Assembly (NCBI GenBank): GCA_000934455.1
Contig: KN883644.1
Coordinates: 20,375 to 46,664 of the forward strand
Direction of reading: 5' to 3'
DNA: 26,290 nucleotides
DNA from: Apostichopus parvimensis
Lineage: Eukaryota > Echinodermata > Holothuroidea > Aspidochirotida > Stichopodidae
Made by a program: the position numbers and the translations under genes. Within the stretch, counting starts at the first letter, position 1. Every line of letters begins with the position of its first letter. The notes under the pieces are model-generated. The model did no database searches. It saw only the letters and a list, made by a program, of their open reading frames with translations, and was not told the origin of the DNA. Shown here piece by piece: positions 11,501 to 22,682 of the stretch.

Positions 11501-14500
11501 TGTTGGAAGTCCAAGAAAATTTGCATTAAAAAAGCCAAACGATTTGAAACTAGTAACCTTCATAAATTTATAATAGCCGGATATAATAATTCAAAACGTT
11601 CTTCAGTGCCGCAGTAGAATCCTTTGTCTTCGGCCTCACAGAGGTCGAAGTTCGAGAAATGTTGATCTCAGCCCCTCACCCCCACTTTAAACTAGGCCCC
11701 ACCGTCCCTGTGTAGTTTATGTACGTATATGGGGTGGGTGGGACGGGTGAACCCTAGATCATGATGGTTTGTTTAATAAGTAACCGTTTTATGGATGTAT
11801 TTAGTAACAACGAAGTGAACAATGCTATTGTTTCATACTTGAAGTTGAAATCACGTCTTTGCTTTTCTTATAGTGCATGGAAATCACATATATCTACAAA
11901 GAAAGATATATGTGCCAAAAAAAAAGGGAAAAAAAGAAGGAATTTCATCCATTTTAAAGTCGATTAAAAGAAAGAAAGGACAAACGTTTAATGTTTCTGC
12001 AACAAGTCATATCTATAGCAAGAATAAGGGATTCTCGGTAGCAATGCAGAATAATTTTTTTTATACCCAATAACTTCATAATATTTTTAACAACGAAACA
12101 TTCCTTTAGGCTAAACCATAGAATAATGAAAATTTGAAGGAAAGAAATACAGCAAAAGTCTCGTGTAAGTAGAATAAGCTTGTTTATAATTCATTTTCAT
12201 AAAATTCAATACAACTACACGTGTTTAATTCAATTGATATCGTTTGATATATACAACAACATTGAAATTCCTTACAAAGTCACAAACAGTTGGAAATGCA
12301 AAACACAAATACATGTTGAAGGCATGTGAATGTATTGAGGTCCCTAATACTGCGAACGTAAATATGTAGGCCTTCTTTACGGCATTTTTAGATTTTTTGA
12401 TAATATTATCTTAAATTTTATATTGTATGTTGCCGACTTGCCGAGGCCTGCCTCGATGAAATTTGGGGCTATAATTATGAAAATATATTAAGCTAATTTT
12501 ATTACTGTCGTTAAGGGTTTCATCCCATTAATTACCATGTGATTACGTACCTAACATTTTTTTGTTGCCGTTTTATTGTGTACACAACGTGCTATTACTT
12601 GTAAAACGAACAAAGCGACATTATAAACGCAAAAATCTAACATTACTGCAAAATCCATCTAGCCTATAGACGTCCTAACTTAAAGCAAAATATCATTTCT
12701 GTAATGTAGAAACAGTCATGCATTTGAAACCACATATGGCAAAAGGCAATAAGTCAAATTTTAAGACCTACCGAAGCCTCATGGCTGTATTCAGTGCAAT
12801 GTAACATTCTTCTTAATGAGTATTTTTCCTTACCAAGAACTTACCACGATAACAATACCCTTTATTCACTACATAAGCATGAACTTCTCACATGTCAACT
12901 TTCAAACACCTACACACTTGGTAGTGAAATTTCAATTTTTCGTTGTCGATATTAATATTTGTTTTTTTCTTGTTTTTTTAATATTTTATCCGTGGAGTCT
13001 GTGTACGCACTAGTTGTTCAAATGTTTAGAGATAGCATACACTATGTAGTATGCACATACTTATCAGTGATTATTCATCCAGTATAATCAAATCGCAAGC
13101 CAACCAAAAAGTTCATTACATATTCTATACAAAACTGTTTTGCGGAGTTATGACATATAATGTTCATTTACAGAGGTTTACATTTTGTTCGAAACGAACA
13201 TTTACTTGATGTTTTCCCACTCACTTGAAATTCGAAAATTCTCCACAGGGCTATTTGCAGACTTCCGACAAGTTAGAATTGCAAATATTCAGGTGTTGTA
13301 TTATTTAGGCCGCTATACCATTATACGCTCTGATATGCGTATACAGAACTGCTCTGATCTCATAGTTATGATATTGAAATGTAATTTAACAAGCAAAATG
13401 CATAATTCTTGATAATTATGTTTACAGATAATTTTCAAAATTTCATTTCTATGCTGTGGTGTGATAAACATAGTACAACAATATGCTTAGATAAACACTT
13501 TTCCTTCACATGCTGTAGTGACTCATCGTAGGTGTGTGGTCTTGTGTCCAGTTATGAAGCATCAATATTGCCTTCAAATAAGCTAGAAAGTAAGAGAATG
13601 GTCACGTTTTCACAAGCTCTTTAAATGCTTCCACTCAGAACGCATTGTACCTTACTGTAAAACATTATCTTTTCAACTGAAAAATTCTCAGTCTATGAAA
13701 ATTGAAAGGTAACGCTTGAAAGATAAGAAGTAAGAAGATATGAAGTTTTCTTGAAAACTGGCAGAAAATTTATCATGCTTAAATTTTGGGCCAATAACTT
13801 TGGTAAACCTTTAATGTGTATCTAATCTGCAGTTTCTTGATTTTAAAAGGTTATTAAACACACCAAGACTGGAGTTCTTGTGAAATATAATCCAGTATGG
13901 GAATTATAATGTCCTAGTTACAGAGTGTCAGTTCGTCACGATTGTTACCAATTTTAAGCAGTAGAGAGAAAAAATTATGGCATTTTGGTAAATGGTGGCG
14001 GCAGTTTATTATAACGATACTCTCAGAGACATTCTTGAAAACGAATGAGGGTTCAAATCACTTTGTTCCAAAATTATTACTGGTACTTGATCTTAAATTT
14101 GCAAGTAAACAAACGATGTTTCCTCTTTGCGTTAATAGCTTTTTAAATAAAGAAACGGATCAGGTTCCACTGTTTTTTTTTACTCTCTGTCAAATAACCG
14201 ACGCTAACCGCCAAATGTCGAAAGTTATTTCAACAGCTGCATTAGTAGAAAATCGAACAGTTCTTGACATTTGGATGCTCTGTAGAAAATTCCTGAAGCC
14301 TTAAAGTAAACTTAAACTACATTTGGAACATCATGTCGATAATAAGGATATCCCGTGAAAAAAACAATCTTCAGATTCTACAGCATTTCGAAGTAATTTC
14401 ATTTACTTGAAGAGTGTAGCCCTCAAAATTTTAGCGAAAAATGACAGCAATATTTATGGATCATAAAGTCGTCATCATCATCATCCTGTATTTCAGGAAG

Positions 14501-14643
14501 TTAATGACTTACTCTGGATTTTAAGAATACACTTGAACCGTTAACCTTATATTTTTTGTTATATTTCTTAACATTTATGTCTTTTTTTGTATTCCATTAA
14601 AGGTCAAATATGGTTTTTATACTTTAACATTTAACAACTTTAT

Positions 14644-14726
14644 AATAAATAAATAAATAAATAAATAAATTGAAAACCTTGAATGAAGTCGTTTGCAGTT
14701 GTCTGCAGATATATATACACACAGAA

Positions 14727-14779
<53 letters not shown>

Positions 14780-14780
14780 C
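14644..14780. repeat. Compound microsatellite (AAAT)n, (AC)n, (AT)n
   Basis: AAAT repeats fill 14644-14670. A pure AC run (14727-14748) is followed directly by a pure AT run (14749-14775). The short frames on both strands here are products of the repeats. Confidence 0.95.
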
Positions 14781-14935
14781 AGGTATTCTTGTCATTACGT
14801 ATACATGGCAATATTCAGACGCTAGGTTTTACCCATTAGTCACGTTTGTTCAGTTTTATGTTACCTACGTCGAATAGGCCGAAGAGCTTGTATTGATTAT
14901 TTCTTACTGATTATCGTCGAATTTACTGTTATTAG

Positions 14936-15164
14936 TTTTCTAAAAGTTAGAAGGAACAGGCGGAAAGGGTTTCTGAACATTTCATATCTGAATGAGGCAG
15001 GTTTAAATGTTATTTGTTCACTCCATGATGGAAATGTTCGTGACTTTGACGGCATTTTGGAAGAAATTAACCCATTTATGGGCTTGATGTCGCGGTATAT
15101 GATGATTGGAAGATGGGATAACTGCAACATGCCTCGTGCTTTGAATGGCCTCAAAATCTTTAAA
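14936..15164 (+). other. Exon-like open stretch of unknown identity
   Basis: A plus-strand frame stays open from 14826 to a TGA at 15210-15212 (128 codons). Possible acceptors are TTATTAG ending at 14935 and TAAAAG ending at 14946. A good donor AAA|GTAAGA follows 15164. The encoded sequence includes LNVICSLHDGNVRDFDGILE and RYMMIGRWDNCNMPRALNG, which look protein-like, but I recognise no family. A stretch of this length is expected by chance about once in an AT-rich window of this size, so it is only a candidate. Confidence 0.2.
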
Positions 15165-15467
15165 GTAAGATTTTCTGTCTGGAAAGTTGCCACCGAGAGG
15201 CCACTTTGGTGAAAGTGTACCAAAGAAATGACATGGATGTTGGCAAATTGAAATATGAACCTCTATAAAGTGATTTTAACAAACAGGGGAAGATGGGTAT
15301 TTTTCAGATGAATATACACCAAGCATATAAGAACGAATGGCATTGAGAGATGAACAACATTTGAGACAATAGTTTGAGTTTGAAAGCATGTATAGTGATT
15401 TGTTGAGATCTATTTGGAGTTTATGTCAGCACACAGTATATGCACAGGACTTGATCTACGGTCAAAT

Positions 15468-15486
15468 GGGGGGGGGGGGGAGGGGG
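15468..15486. repeat. G13-A-G5 tract
   Basis: A long G run with one interruption, in otherwise AT-rich intergenic DNA. Confidence 0.9.
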
Positions 15487-15723
15487 TCTACGAAGGGGAT
15501 GGTACATGGTACAAGGAAGAGATGTAAGATTAGGAGGTATTCCCGTTGGGAAAGAAAGAAATAATTAGTGATGGTTTGTATATACTTCAATGACATTGTG
15601 GGTGAAGAGGAATATTTTGAAACAATACGGGAGACCAAATATGATTCATTATACTTTGAAATAATGACTTAGACTCAAAGAGGGGGTAATTTTTCTTTGG
15701 GAGCCAGGTCTCTGACAAGGGTA

Positions 15724-15736
15724 AGGTTAAAGGTCA
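15724..15736 (+). promoter_or_regulatory. DR1-like AGGTTA-A-AGGTCA
   Basis: This is a DR1 with one mismatch to the AGGTCA consensus, far from any recognised gene. It may be chance. Confidence 0.2.
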
Positions 15737-16611
15737 TAGGTGGGGCCATGATGCACCTGGGCCTCGGTCGATTAGGATGCTGCAGGGAAACGTGGTATAT
15801 AAACAAATAATGTATTATCAGTTTCATAATGTACCGAAGGAAAATGAAAACTTCAGAATGAAAGCAGTCTCGTTGTCAGAATTGTTCCTGGGCTCCGATT
15901 TGGCTCTCGACGTCATCGGTGCATGAGATAGATTGACCGTAACACAACGATCTTTCTTAGAGAAAGTATCGGTCCGAAACAAACAGTTATAATAAAAGTG
16001 TCATACTTCCAAGAATAAGTTCATTAGCCACTATATGCGAATATCTGTTTATTTACATTCCATTTTGCATCTATGCATTTTCCTTTTCCAGTTAGTTTAC
16101 ATTATTTATGTTACAAAATTGAAAACAAGAAAACAAAATACGAGACACTACTGCGATTGTGCTATACAGCCGATTGCAAGGAACTCTTGTCGGTAGCGTT
16201 GGAACTGCAGTGAATCCCTATACCTGTATGAATATAGTCGTACCTTAGAGCCCTGCATACCGGCCGGAGTAATGCCCATAGATTCGTTATCTTTTCAACC
16301 AGATCTTCCGAACTTATAAAATAAATCTAAGCTTGAACCGATTATTAATTGGATTGTCATATACGGACGCAAAAGTATAAACTTCAAAACTAAGCCGCCC
16401 CTCCCCAAATAAACATTTAACAAGAAAAATAAAGTGGGTTAGCAAAGAGGACTCACTTTGACTCCAAACATTAATGTTTTAATCAGAGCAATGGTCATTA
16501 TTCTCATGGATATAGTTTTTTTGTTATGTATACAATTGTTTACATATAGATTATGCTAATGAAAAGACTAATTATAATAATAGCACATAATAATAGTCAT
16601 GATAATGCTAA

Positions 16612-16619
16612 TGACGTCA
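16612..16619. promoter_or_regulatory. Perfect CRE palindrome TGACGTCA
   Basis: This is a second full CREB/ATF consensus, in an AT-rich stretch 1.7 kb downstream of the CA10-like coding end. It may be chance. Confidence 0.2.
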
Positions 16620-17547
16620 TCTGTACAAAAAAGACAAACAGGTACCAATGGCAGTTTAAAGTGCTTAGCCAATTGAAACTCCTTATTATAATTGCAAACA
16701 CATAGGTATAATTCACGTTTTTGTTACAAATGGAAGGTTCCAGGCATAATTCTTGTCGCCTGTACACACAGAAAACCCCAATCAAAACACATTCTCTAAT
16801 TCCTGCATAGATAAAGTGACATCAATGATACAAGACTAATTGAAAAATGTCTTCATTCACTGCACGTGCGTGGTGTCCAATGGCAACACTCCTCACTAAA
16901 AATCCAACCTATAGTATGACCGAAGATAACGTGCTATTAGTAACATGTATGTATAAAAACACAACGATCGGTACTAGAAATTGTCATCGTTCATTCGAAG
17001 TCTGTTTGAAGCCGGTATAGTTCGAAATTAGATTAACAATAGGCATATGTACATGACCATAAGCGATTAACCGAGTTGAACAGTTAATCACTGTTCGACT
17101 TGTAATTGTTAGTATTATTCGAATTCAAGTTTATAGGTTGAGAAATTACAGAAAAAGAAATTTAAAAGATGATGTGAAAGTATGTCTTTTTACAGGAATC
17201 CACCACAAACCGACATTATTTAACCGTCGAATATTGCCCGACTGATGTTACAGAATGCAACAATGTAGCAATATAGTTAAACTGACGGACAATGTCTTTG
17301 GAGTTCAAGTTAAAACAGTATCTTCTCCTACATATACCGACATCGTTTAACCGACGGTGACAATTCTCAAATATGCCGTAAAACCACAACATTGATTTTG
17401 AGGCTGCGAGCCGGGTAGAGAGGCATCGACTGACATTTAGCAGTTATAGTAGTATATAAGCACGTGATCATGGCACTCCATATGATGCCTTACGGCGCAG
17501 GCGCATTTCATCTTTGTCGGTGACGCTACAAAGCAGTGATGTCGAGA

Positions 17548-17564
17548 TTATGTCATTATTGTCG
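17548..17564 (-). CDS. Weak candidate for a terminal coding exon of the CA10-like gene
   Basis: A strong acceptor, TATTTTCTTTCTTATTCACAG, ends at 17565 on the minus strand. Entered in phase 1 (as the 18330 donor requires), the following bases complete an Ala codon, then read Thr-Ile-Met-Thr and TAA at 17548-17550. The result would be a natural-length CA10-like C-terminus. The coding part is too short to have independent support, and other acceptors further left could serve equally well. No canonical AATAAA was seen close by on this strand. Confidence 0.2.
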
Positions 17565-17943
17565 CTGTGAATAAGAAAGAAAATACAGCCAGACAGTAAA
17601 TATGTATATTCATTAGTTTCTTTTAAAAATATTATTACATTATAATGACCTCAAAGCAGCACGACTTTGGGTTCGGATGTTTACTCGGGTGTACTCTGAC
17701 GCAGCGTTGTAATATTTATGCTTAATTATTCTACGGTATCTATGTAGTTGCCCCTTCTTATTGACAGATTTATCAACCATTTAATCTCCAGGCAGAAAGT
17801 TTGGTGTCCGACAAATTTAAATTAATGCATTACTTTGTTCGAGTGAGGAAATAATTATACTTTCAATCAAATTGTATATTAAACTTAGTATTATATTTCA
17901 AGAGAAACTCAACAATCAACATTATGACATCATATACAACATA

Positions 17944-17953
17944 CCCCCCCCCC
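17944..17953. repeat. C10 tract
   Basis: A C run followed by CA-rich sequence, downstream of the CA10-like coding end. Confidence 0.85.
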
Positions 17954-18306
17954 GACCCACACACGCACTGACACAAATTGAAAATAGTTGTAAGCAAAAA
18001 CCCTCGTGAAGACCTAATTCAATAACCTAAATGTGCCCCAGCATGCACCATTTCACGTCTTCTATTTGTTACAGTGGGAAGACATCCAGACCCCCATACA
18101 CGGGAGATGACTGCAACAACCTTTAGAACCCGGACACGTTCCTGTTCAAACATGCATGGGGTCCGCCTCCCTACAGAGTAAGGGATGGTTTAGCTTTGCA
18201 AAATACCCCGACGTCCGGGACACAATGTTTGGATGATGTTTTGAACTATAGTATCGGTGTGCAATATCGTATTTCAGCCACCGGAACATCCCTTTCATCA
18301 TATATG

Positions 18307-18329
18307 TCACATATCACCGTCGAACTTAC
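18307..18329 (-). CDS. Possible read-through C-terminus of the CA10-like gene
   Basis: If the GTAAGT donor is not used, the open frame of the previous exon runs on for GKFDGDM and stops at TGA 18307-18309. The length after the conserved Tyr-Arg then matches CA10. This is an alternative to splicing, and cDNA would decide. Confidence 0.3.
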
Positions 18330-18507
18330 CTCTGTAGGTATGCTCCACCCTGTTTTGGTAGCACTTCTCGTCCAAACCATAAACGTGAGCGATGTTTGTC
18401 CGGATCGCTCGGGATCCTTTCGGAAATATCGGCCGAAGATTTCTCGCTATAGTCCGTTTGGCTTCGTCGTCTAGTTTGTTTCTCAGTAGTTCTCGCAAGT
18501 TGTCGAG
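18330..18507 (-). CDS. CA10: CA10/CA11-like carbonic anhydrase-related protein, 3'-most recognised coding exon
   Basis: This 178-bp exon encodes 59 residues starting LDNLRELLRNK. It contains IARNLRPIFPKGSRAIRTNI, which matches the NFRPVQPLNNRCIRTNI segment of CA10, and then LDEKCYQNR, matching the GKDCPNNR segment with its conserved Cys. The acceptor TTTTTTTCTCAG has a long pyrimidine tract, and entry is phase 0, matching the previous exon. The end is uncertain. A near-consensus donor GAG|GTAAGT lies directly after 18330 and implies one more exon entered in phase 1. Without splicing, the frame continues GKFDGDM to a TGA at 18307-18309. That gives a tail after Tyr-Arg as long as the one I recall for human CA10 (7 residues each). 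I mark the donor as the end but regard both outcomes as possible. Confidence 0.88.
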
Positions 18508-19456
18508 CTGAGAAAAAAATGAAACAAAATATAGATTTTTCTTTTTTTTCATTTTAAATTCATTTTCAGTTATAACAAGTTGGGGATAAATTGACCCTCT
18601 CTAATAAATTACAGAATAATTATACAGATTATGTAAAACAGATGACGTTAGGTAGTGTTTAAAATTCGAAGATGTGTTCTATATTCACAGAATATTTCGG
18701 AACCACTTGGTTCCTTTACCAACTGTAGAGTGAATTGTGAACATCAAGTAATCGCTTTATATAAAAAATTTCACTGAAAATGACAAATCGTCTACGTCTA
18801 CAAACTTTGGAAAAGTGTTGCGTTAATGATGCGTGAAGCACGTTATCAAGCGCGGGTTTCGCGTAATCTCTTGTAAACATGTGCAAACATAAATTAATTA
18901 TAACTCCCTTATTTGACTCCGTTTAATCTGGCTTTTTAACCGTACAATTAATTGAAGTTCTGAGTACGTCATTCTGTTGGTAAATACATGTCTTCTATAA
19001 CCAAACTATATATTCAAATTACAATAACAGTAAACAGCGAATGTTCCGATACACCATGAAGGCACGAAGGCCTCCAGATTTTCAGTTTAGTGGTGTCAAG
19101 AAAAAGATAAGTTTGACAGTTAGATTGTGACAAGGCGCCTCCATCACGTCAGTGTCCCAGTTGATTGCTATGGTGTTGGTAATCTGGAGAAAAAAGCTTA
19201 GCTGATCTTGGACCCTTGGGAGTCCAAACCTCATCCCACGCAATTCCCCATCTCGTTCCTCCTGTCAGATGGCCCTCCACTGATGTAAACGGCTTTGCCA
19301 GTATACACCATGAAAAGTTTCAAGTCGAAGATAAATTTCAAAAAAGAAAGGCATTAATCCGTGTCCTCTTGTTGTCATGAGAGGTTTAACACTTGATATG
19401 GTTCATTCCTCGTCTTTCTTTCTATTTATTCAAGAAATCGCGAGAGTCGGAGCGGA

Positions 19457-19505
19457 GACAGAGAGAGAGTGTGTGTGTGTGTGTGAAGGGAGAGAGAGAG
19501 AGAGA
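19457..19505. repeat. GA-GT-GA compound microsatellite
   Basis: GAGAGA, then GTGTGT, then AGAGAG, in the long intron of the CA10-like gene. Confidence 0.95.
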
Positions 19506-19810
19506 CAAAAAAGAGTTGTCGGTAGTTGAAGGAAGGAGCGCCCCGCAAGGAAATTAACTCCCACTCACAATCAAAAACAAAGACCGAAAACAAACAAACA
19601 GACACTAGAGGTATATACAAAACAAAAGAGAGAAAAAACACATATAAAAAAACATAGTTTGCGGCGAAATTACTTGTGCTTGAGTTTTCTTTTAAGAAGT
19701 CAATAGGTCAAAATAAAGGCAAATGTCAAAACGTGTCAGCATTTGTATTTGAATTTTATCAGAATCTTTAATTTGTATTAACTTGAAAACAGCCAAAAGT
19801 AGAACTTGAT

Positions 19811-19875
19811 ATATGCGGACACCCTAACCACTAGGCTATGGACGCTGATTGTATGTCCAGAGGTTCGAAACCAGT
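19811..19875 (-). repeat. Degraded tRNA-derived (SINE-like) fragment
   Basis: On the minus strand, 19838 down to 19821 reads TAGCCTAGTGGTTAGGGT, followed by GTCCGC. This is a good match to a polymerase III A box and tRNA D arm (tRNA-Glu-like). A B-box-like GGTTCGAAACC lies at 19862-19872 but reads on the plus strand, on the wrong side of the A box. It is therefore not a working tRNA gene. A rearranged or head-to-head remnant of a tRNA-derived SINE fits best. Confidence 0.45.
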
Positions 19876-19950
19876 AAGGAAGGTCTTAATTCCACTGTAG
19901 GCGTTTGTCACCTGTATCGAACAATACTAGTTCTGTTTTTGGTGACATGT

Positions 19951-19972
19951 TTATATATATATATATATATTA
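19951..19972. repeat. (TA)n microsatellite
   Basis: Eleven TA units in the long intron. Confidence 0.9.
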
Positions 19973-21814
19973 TGAAAACCACAGACCCTCTCCCGCTGTG
20001 GTTTAAAATTTCTTGAAGTTTTGTCGCAATCAAATTTCTACTTTAGAATTAGTAAATAAATTTTATATTAATATCGTAATTCTCCCGTCACTCTACGCTG
20101 CAATAGCAAACTTTGTGGTCATATAATCTAGATAATCCTATACCAATTTGGGATTTCAATCAATTCACTTTTGTAGTGAAAAAAGAAGAAAGATACTGTG
20201 GTTTTCGTTATATTCATTTCAAATGAATGTTATGATTAAGTAGAATAGTAGAATTACTTTTTAATGTCTTAAAAATATAAGTTTAAGCAGAGTCTTAGAC
20301 TTTATATGTCATTATCCCACCCACCCCAACCTCCCAAAATTAAAAAGAGTGCTAGTAATATCTCTTCATTTATTGAGATTTGCGATATTGAAACTCAAAT
20401 ATGTTAGATCACTGGAATGCACCTTTAAGTCTCAATTGATGATGACTTCGGCCACTCAGGGCTGGCCTTGATGTTTATGTTATACTTCAGTGTTTTGTCA
20501 ATTCGACTTACCCATCCAAAACATGGTCCTTTAACTTATCAAAAAATTTAACTTTAACTTTAACATATCAAAAAATATAGCACACTTTTGGATGGCATGC
20601 ACCAGTGCTTGATAAATTTACAATTTATTGATAACATGTCATTTTTAGGCCATTACAGTATTTTGCTTTTCCATTGAGTTTTGTGTTGTATATGAGGAAC
20701 TGACCTCGTAGTCTGTGTATTATACTAAATAGTCCAGTCATTTCAATTGACGAACTTTTATTGTTTTCAGTCTTTTTCCCTGAAAATTAAAAGTGTTATA
20801 GAAAAACAAAATGGACTGATAGCAATGTGTTTTAATTATTTACAACATATCATGATTAATTTTGTGTCTCATGTTATCCTTTAATTTCTGTCCCGGAAAT
20901 AACATGGTCCGTAATGATTGTTTGTTGCAGCCTTTACTACCAATGCATTGATTTATGTGCATACGGAATTGGCAAAAACCCTCCATTAAATATAGCCTAG
21001 CTTATTAACTCCCATTTTCGCCAAACAATTTCGTTTCAGCTCTAAACGTGGTTATTACCTCTTCAGTTTTCCCAATAATCCCCTCCTGTCCGATATTGTT
21101 AAAAAAAAAAGTATTAAAAGCCTAAAAGGCTTTAAATTATTCAAATTATCATATAGAAATATTTCCAACTGAAGCTGATAGAAATAGAAATCGATTAAAA
21201 AAAAAAACATAGGTATATCGCCAAAAAATATATTTATTAAAGGAATGTATATACCTCTCTGCTCAATGAAAAACATAAATTTGTATAACATGTAAGCCTT
21301 AATCACACTTTTCATGTTTGTACCCGATATATTTACGTCCCTAGTTTTCGTTAGCTATCGCGTGATGACTAAGCAAACTAACCGAAGTTTGTAACATTGC
21401 CACTAGGGAACCACTCGGATATCTCTCAAGAGAGGAAATTTCTAATAAAAGAGTTCCTCTTGAATATGCTATAGTAGACACAGTGCATTAGTGTATGGGT
21501 ATTTCAAGTGCAAGATTCTGTGGTTTCATATTTATATTTATGATGTCTGTTTTGTGTTTATGAAGGAATAACGTTGCATACTTGTACAATCTTGAATTTT
21601 GCAGTGTGTTCCTTACAAATATAGATATATGTATATATTGTTTGTGCTATGTACGATTCACGGTCGTATAGTATCTATTGGACGTTGAAAATATTATTTC
21701 AGAGGAAATTAAAGAAACGCATGTTAAACTATTCCGTTTACGTTGAGCACTGGTTGCATATTGTTTAATCACATAATATTGTTTCGTTCTTGGTCTATGT
21801 TTTTAAAGCAAACG

Positions 21815-21867
21815 ACACCCCCCACCACCCCAACTACCCCCCCCCCAAAAAAACCCACCCCTCCCCC
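21815..21867. repeat. C/A-rich low-complexity tract
   Basis: Runs of C (the longest about ten) are broken by A runs. The tract is in the long intron, and the minus strand is G-rich. Confidence 0.85.
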
Positions 21868-22085
21868 ATAAAAAGGTTATTTAATCCACAAGCAATTGAG
21901 AAGAGGCGGGATCGTGGATTCTTTTTCATTTTGATATTACTATATCCCAGATAAGGTCTGGTCATAGATTGGGATGTACTAGTTAGGCCCACACAGGGGA
22001 GAAGGAGGGGGAGGGGGTGCTGCCACGATCAACTTACAACAACTCTTAACGAAGGTTATCCAATGTAGATTCCGTGGAAAGACAC

Positions 22086-22120
22086 ATTACATTGCAATGT
22101 CCCGGGCGTTGTAATGTAAT
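22086..22120. repeat. 35-bp near-perfect palindrome
   Basis: ATTACATTGCAATGTC and its mirror arm GGCGTTGTAATGTAAT pair along their whole length about a single central C, with three G-T wobbles in 17 pairs. It lies in the long intron. Confidence 0.7.
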
Positions 22121-22405
22121 TTAATAATGCCTTTGCCCGATTGGTAACTTTGGAAGTCTTGGCAACCCCATCGAAGCTGTGCATATTGCGCATCGCCTGC
22201 GCATTACACGCTCTCTGACGCTCTGCGTCTTTGCTATATTAAGCTTGTGGTGTACCTGCTGCCAGTTATAGGCCTCTGGTGCAGGAGGCTGCAATAAGCC
22301 TATAACCATACTGTACCTAACATTTACTAAGTTATGTCTATTTTAGCTTGCTATATTACCGTCACGTGGAATCAAATAAAGCATATACCGTTACTTTATA
22401 CTCAC

Positions 22406-22560
22406 CTGAAATTGTGAGATGTGTATTGGTCTATTCAAAATGATCCACGTGACTGTTTCGTAGCATGGTGGTATTGTCATCGATCCTTCGTATGTTACAT
22501 ATTCAAACGTATCCGGGAACAATTCCAAAATTTTTAAATTTGATATTTGTACGGAGCTCC
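22406..22560 (-). CDS. CA10: CA10/CA11-like carbonic anhydrase-related protein, internal exon c (core motif)
   Basis: This 155-bp exon gives the best evidence for the family. With the base carried over it encodes 52 residues, including LFPDTFEYVTYEGSMTIPPC and then YETVTWIILNRPIHISQFQ. The GSMTIPPCYET motif is characteristic of CA10/CA11; active CAs usually have GSLTTPP there. The Thr equivalent to CA2 Thr199 is kept, while Leu198 becomes Met and Thr200 becomes Ile. The Cys in PPCYE sits where secreted CAs such as CA4 place one half of the structural disulfide. The acceptor GTTTTTACAG (ending at 22561) is preceded by a T-rich tract, and the donor is CAG|GTGAGT. It enters in phase 1 and leaves in phase 0. 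The next intron is long (3898 bp). Confidence 0.92.
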
Positions 22561-22667
22561 CTGTAAAAACAACAAAACACAACATTGAGTATACGAAACG
22601 TCGGAGCTGACGGATCTAGGGGAAATGGATTGTGTCGTTCATTGTTGTGGATAGGGGAGCTAGGGAA

Positions 22668-22682
22668 GGGGGGGGGGGGGGG
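22668..22682. repeat. G15 tract
   Basis: A run of 15 G in the intron about 108 bp from the acceptor of exon c. On the transcribed (minus) strand it is C-rich. Confidence 0.9.

Larger units (their letters stand above)
8650..14640. other. No gene recognised
   Basis: AT-rich sequence with a few G/C tracts and isolated regulatory-type words. The longest frame (13942-14304, plus) starts at TTG, has no recognisable content and is of a length expected by chance. Confidence 0.6.
15213..17547. other. No gene recognised; possible 3' flank or last intron of the CA10-like gene
   Basis: No exon was identified on either strand. If the CA10-like gene has further 3' exons or a long 3' untranslated region on the minus strand, part of this stretch would belong to it. 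Confidence 0.5.
18508..22405 (-). other. Long intron of the CA10-like gene
   Basis: No exon was recognised inside this 3.9-kb stretch. It contains GA/GT and TA microsatellites (19457, 19951), a tRNA-derived fragment (about 19.8 kb), an AACTTT-type mini-tandem (20546-20566), a C-rich tract (21815-21867) and a near-palindrome (22086-22120). The rest is AT-rich and unremarkable. Confidence 0.75.

Noticed and set aside
14030-14062. B-box-like GGTTCAAATC as part of a tRNA gene
   Set aside because: No matching A box or acceptor stem upstream.
13942-14304. 120-codon frame on the plus strand
   Set aside because: It starts at TTG, has no recognisable motif or clear splice context, and its length is expected by chance about once in a window of this size and AT content.
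14617-14877. Two 64-codon frames on opposite strands
   Set aside because: Products of the AAAT, AC and AT microsatellites.
18075-18180. Possible plus-strand exon after TTTGTTACAG
   Set aside because: The acceptor is fair, but every frame meets a stop without a matching donor and the peptides are not recognisable.
18196-18474. 92-codon frame on the plus strand
   Set aside because: It lies opposite the CA10-like exon at 18330-18507, which explains the lack of stops.
22121-22309. 62-codon frame on the minus strand in a locally GC-rich stretch
   Set aside because: It lies in the CA10-like intron without splice sites. The GCGCATCGCCTGCGCATT words look like a small repeat or NRF1-type site and not like coding sequence.
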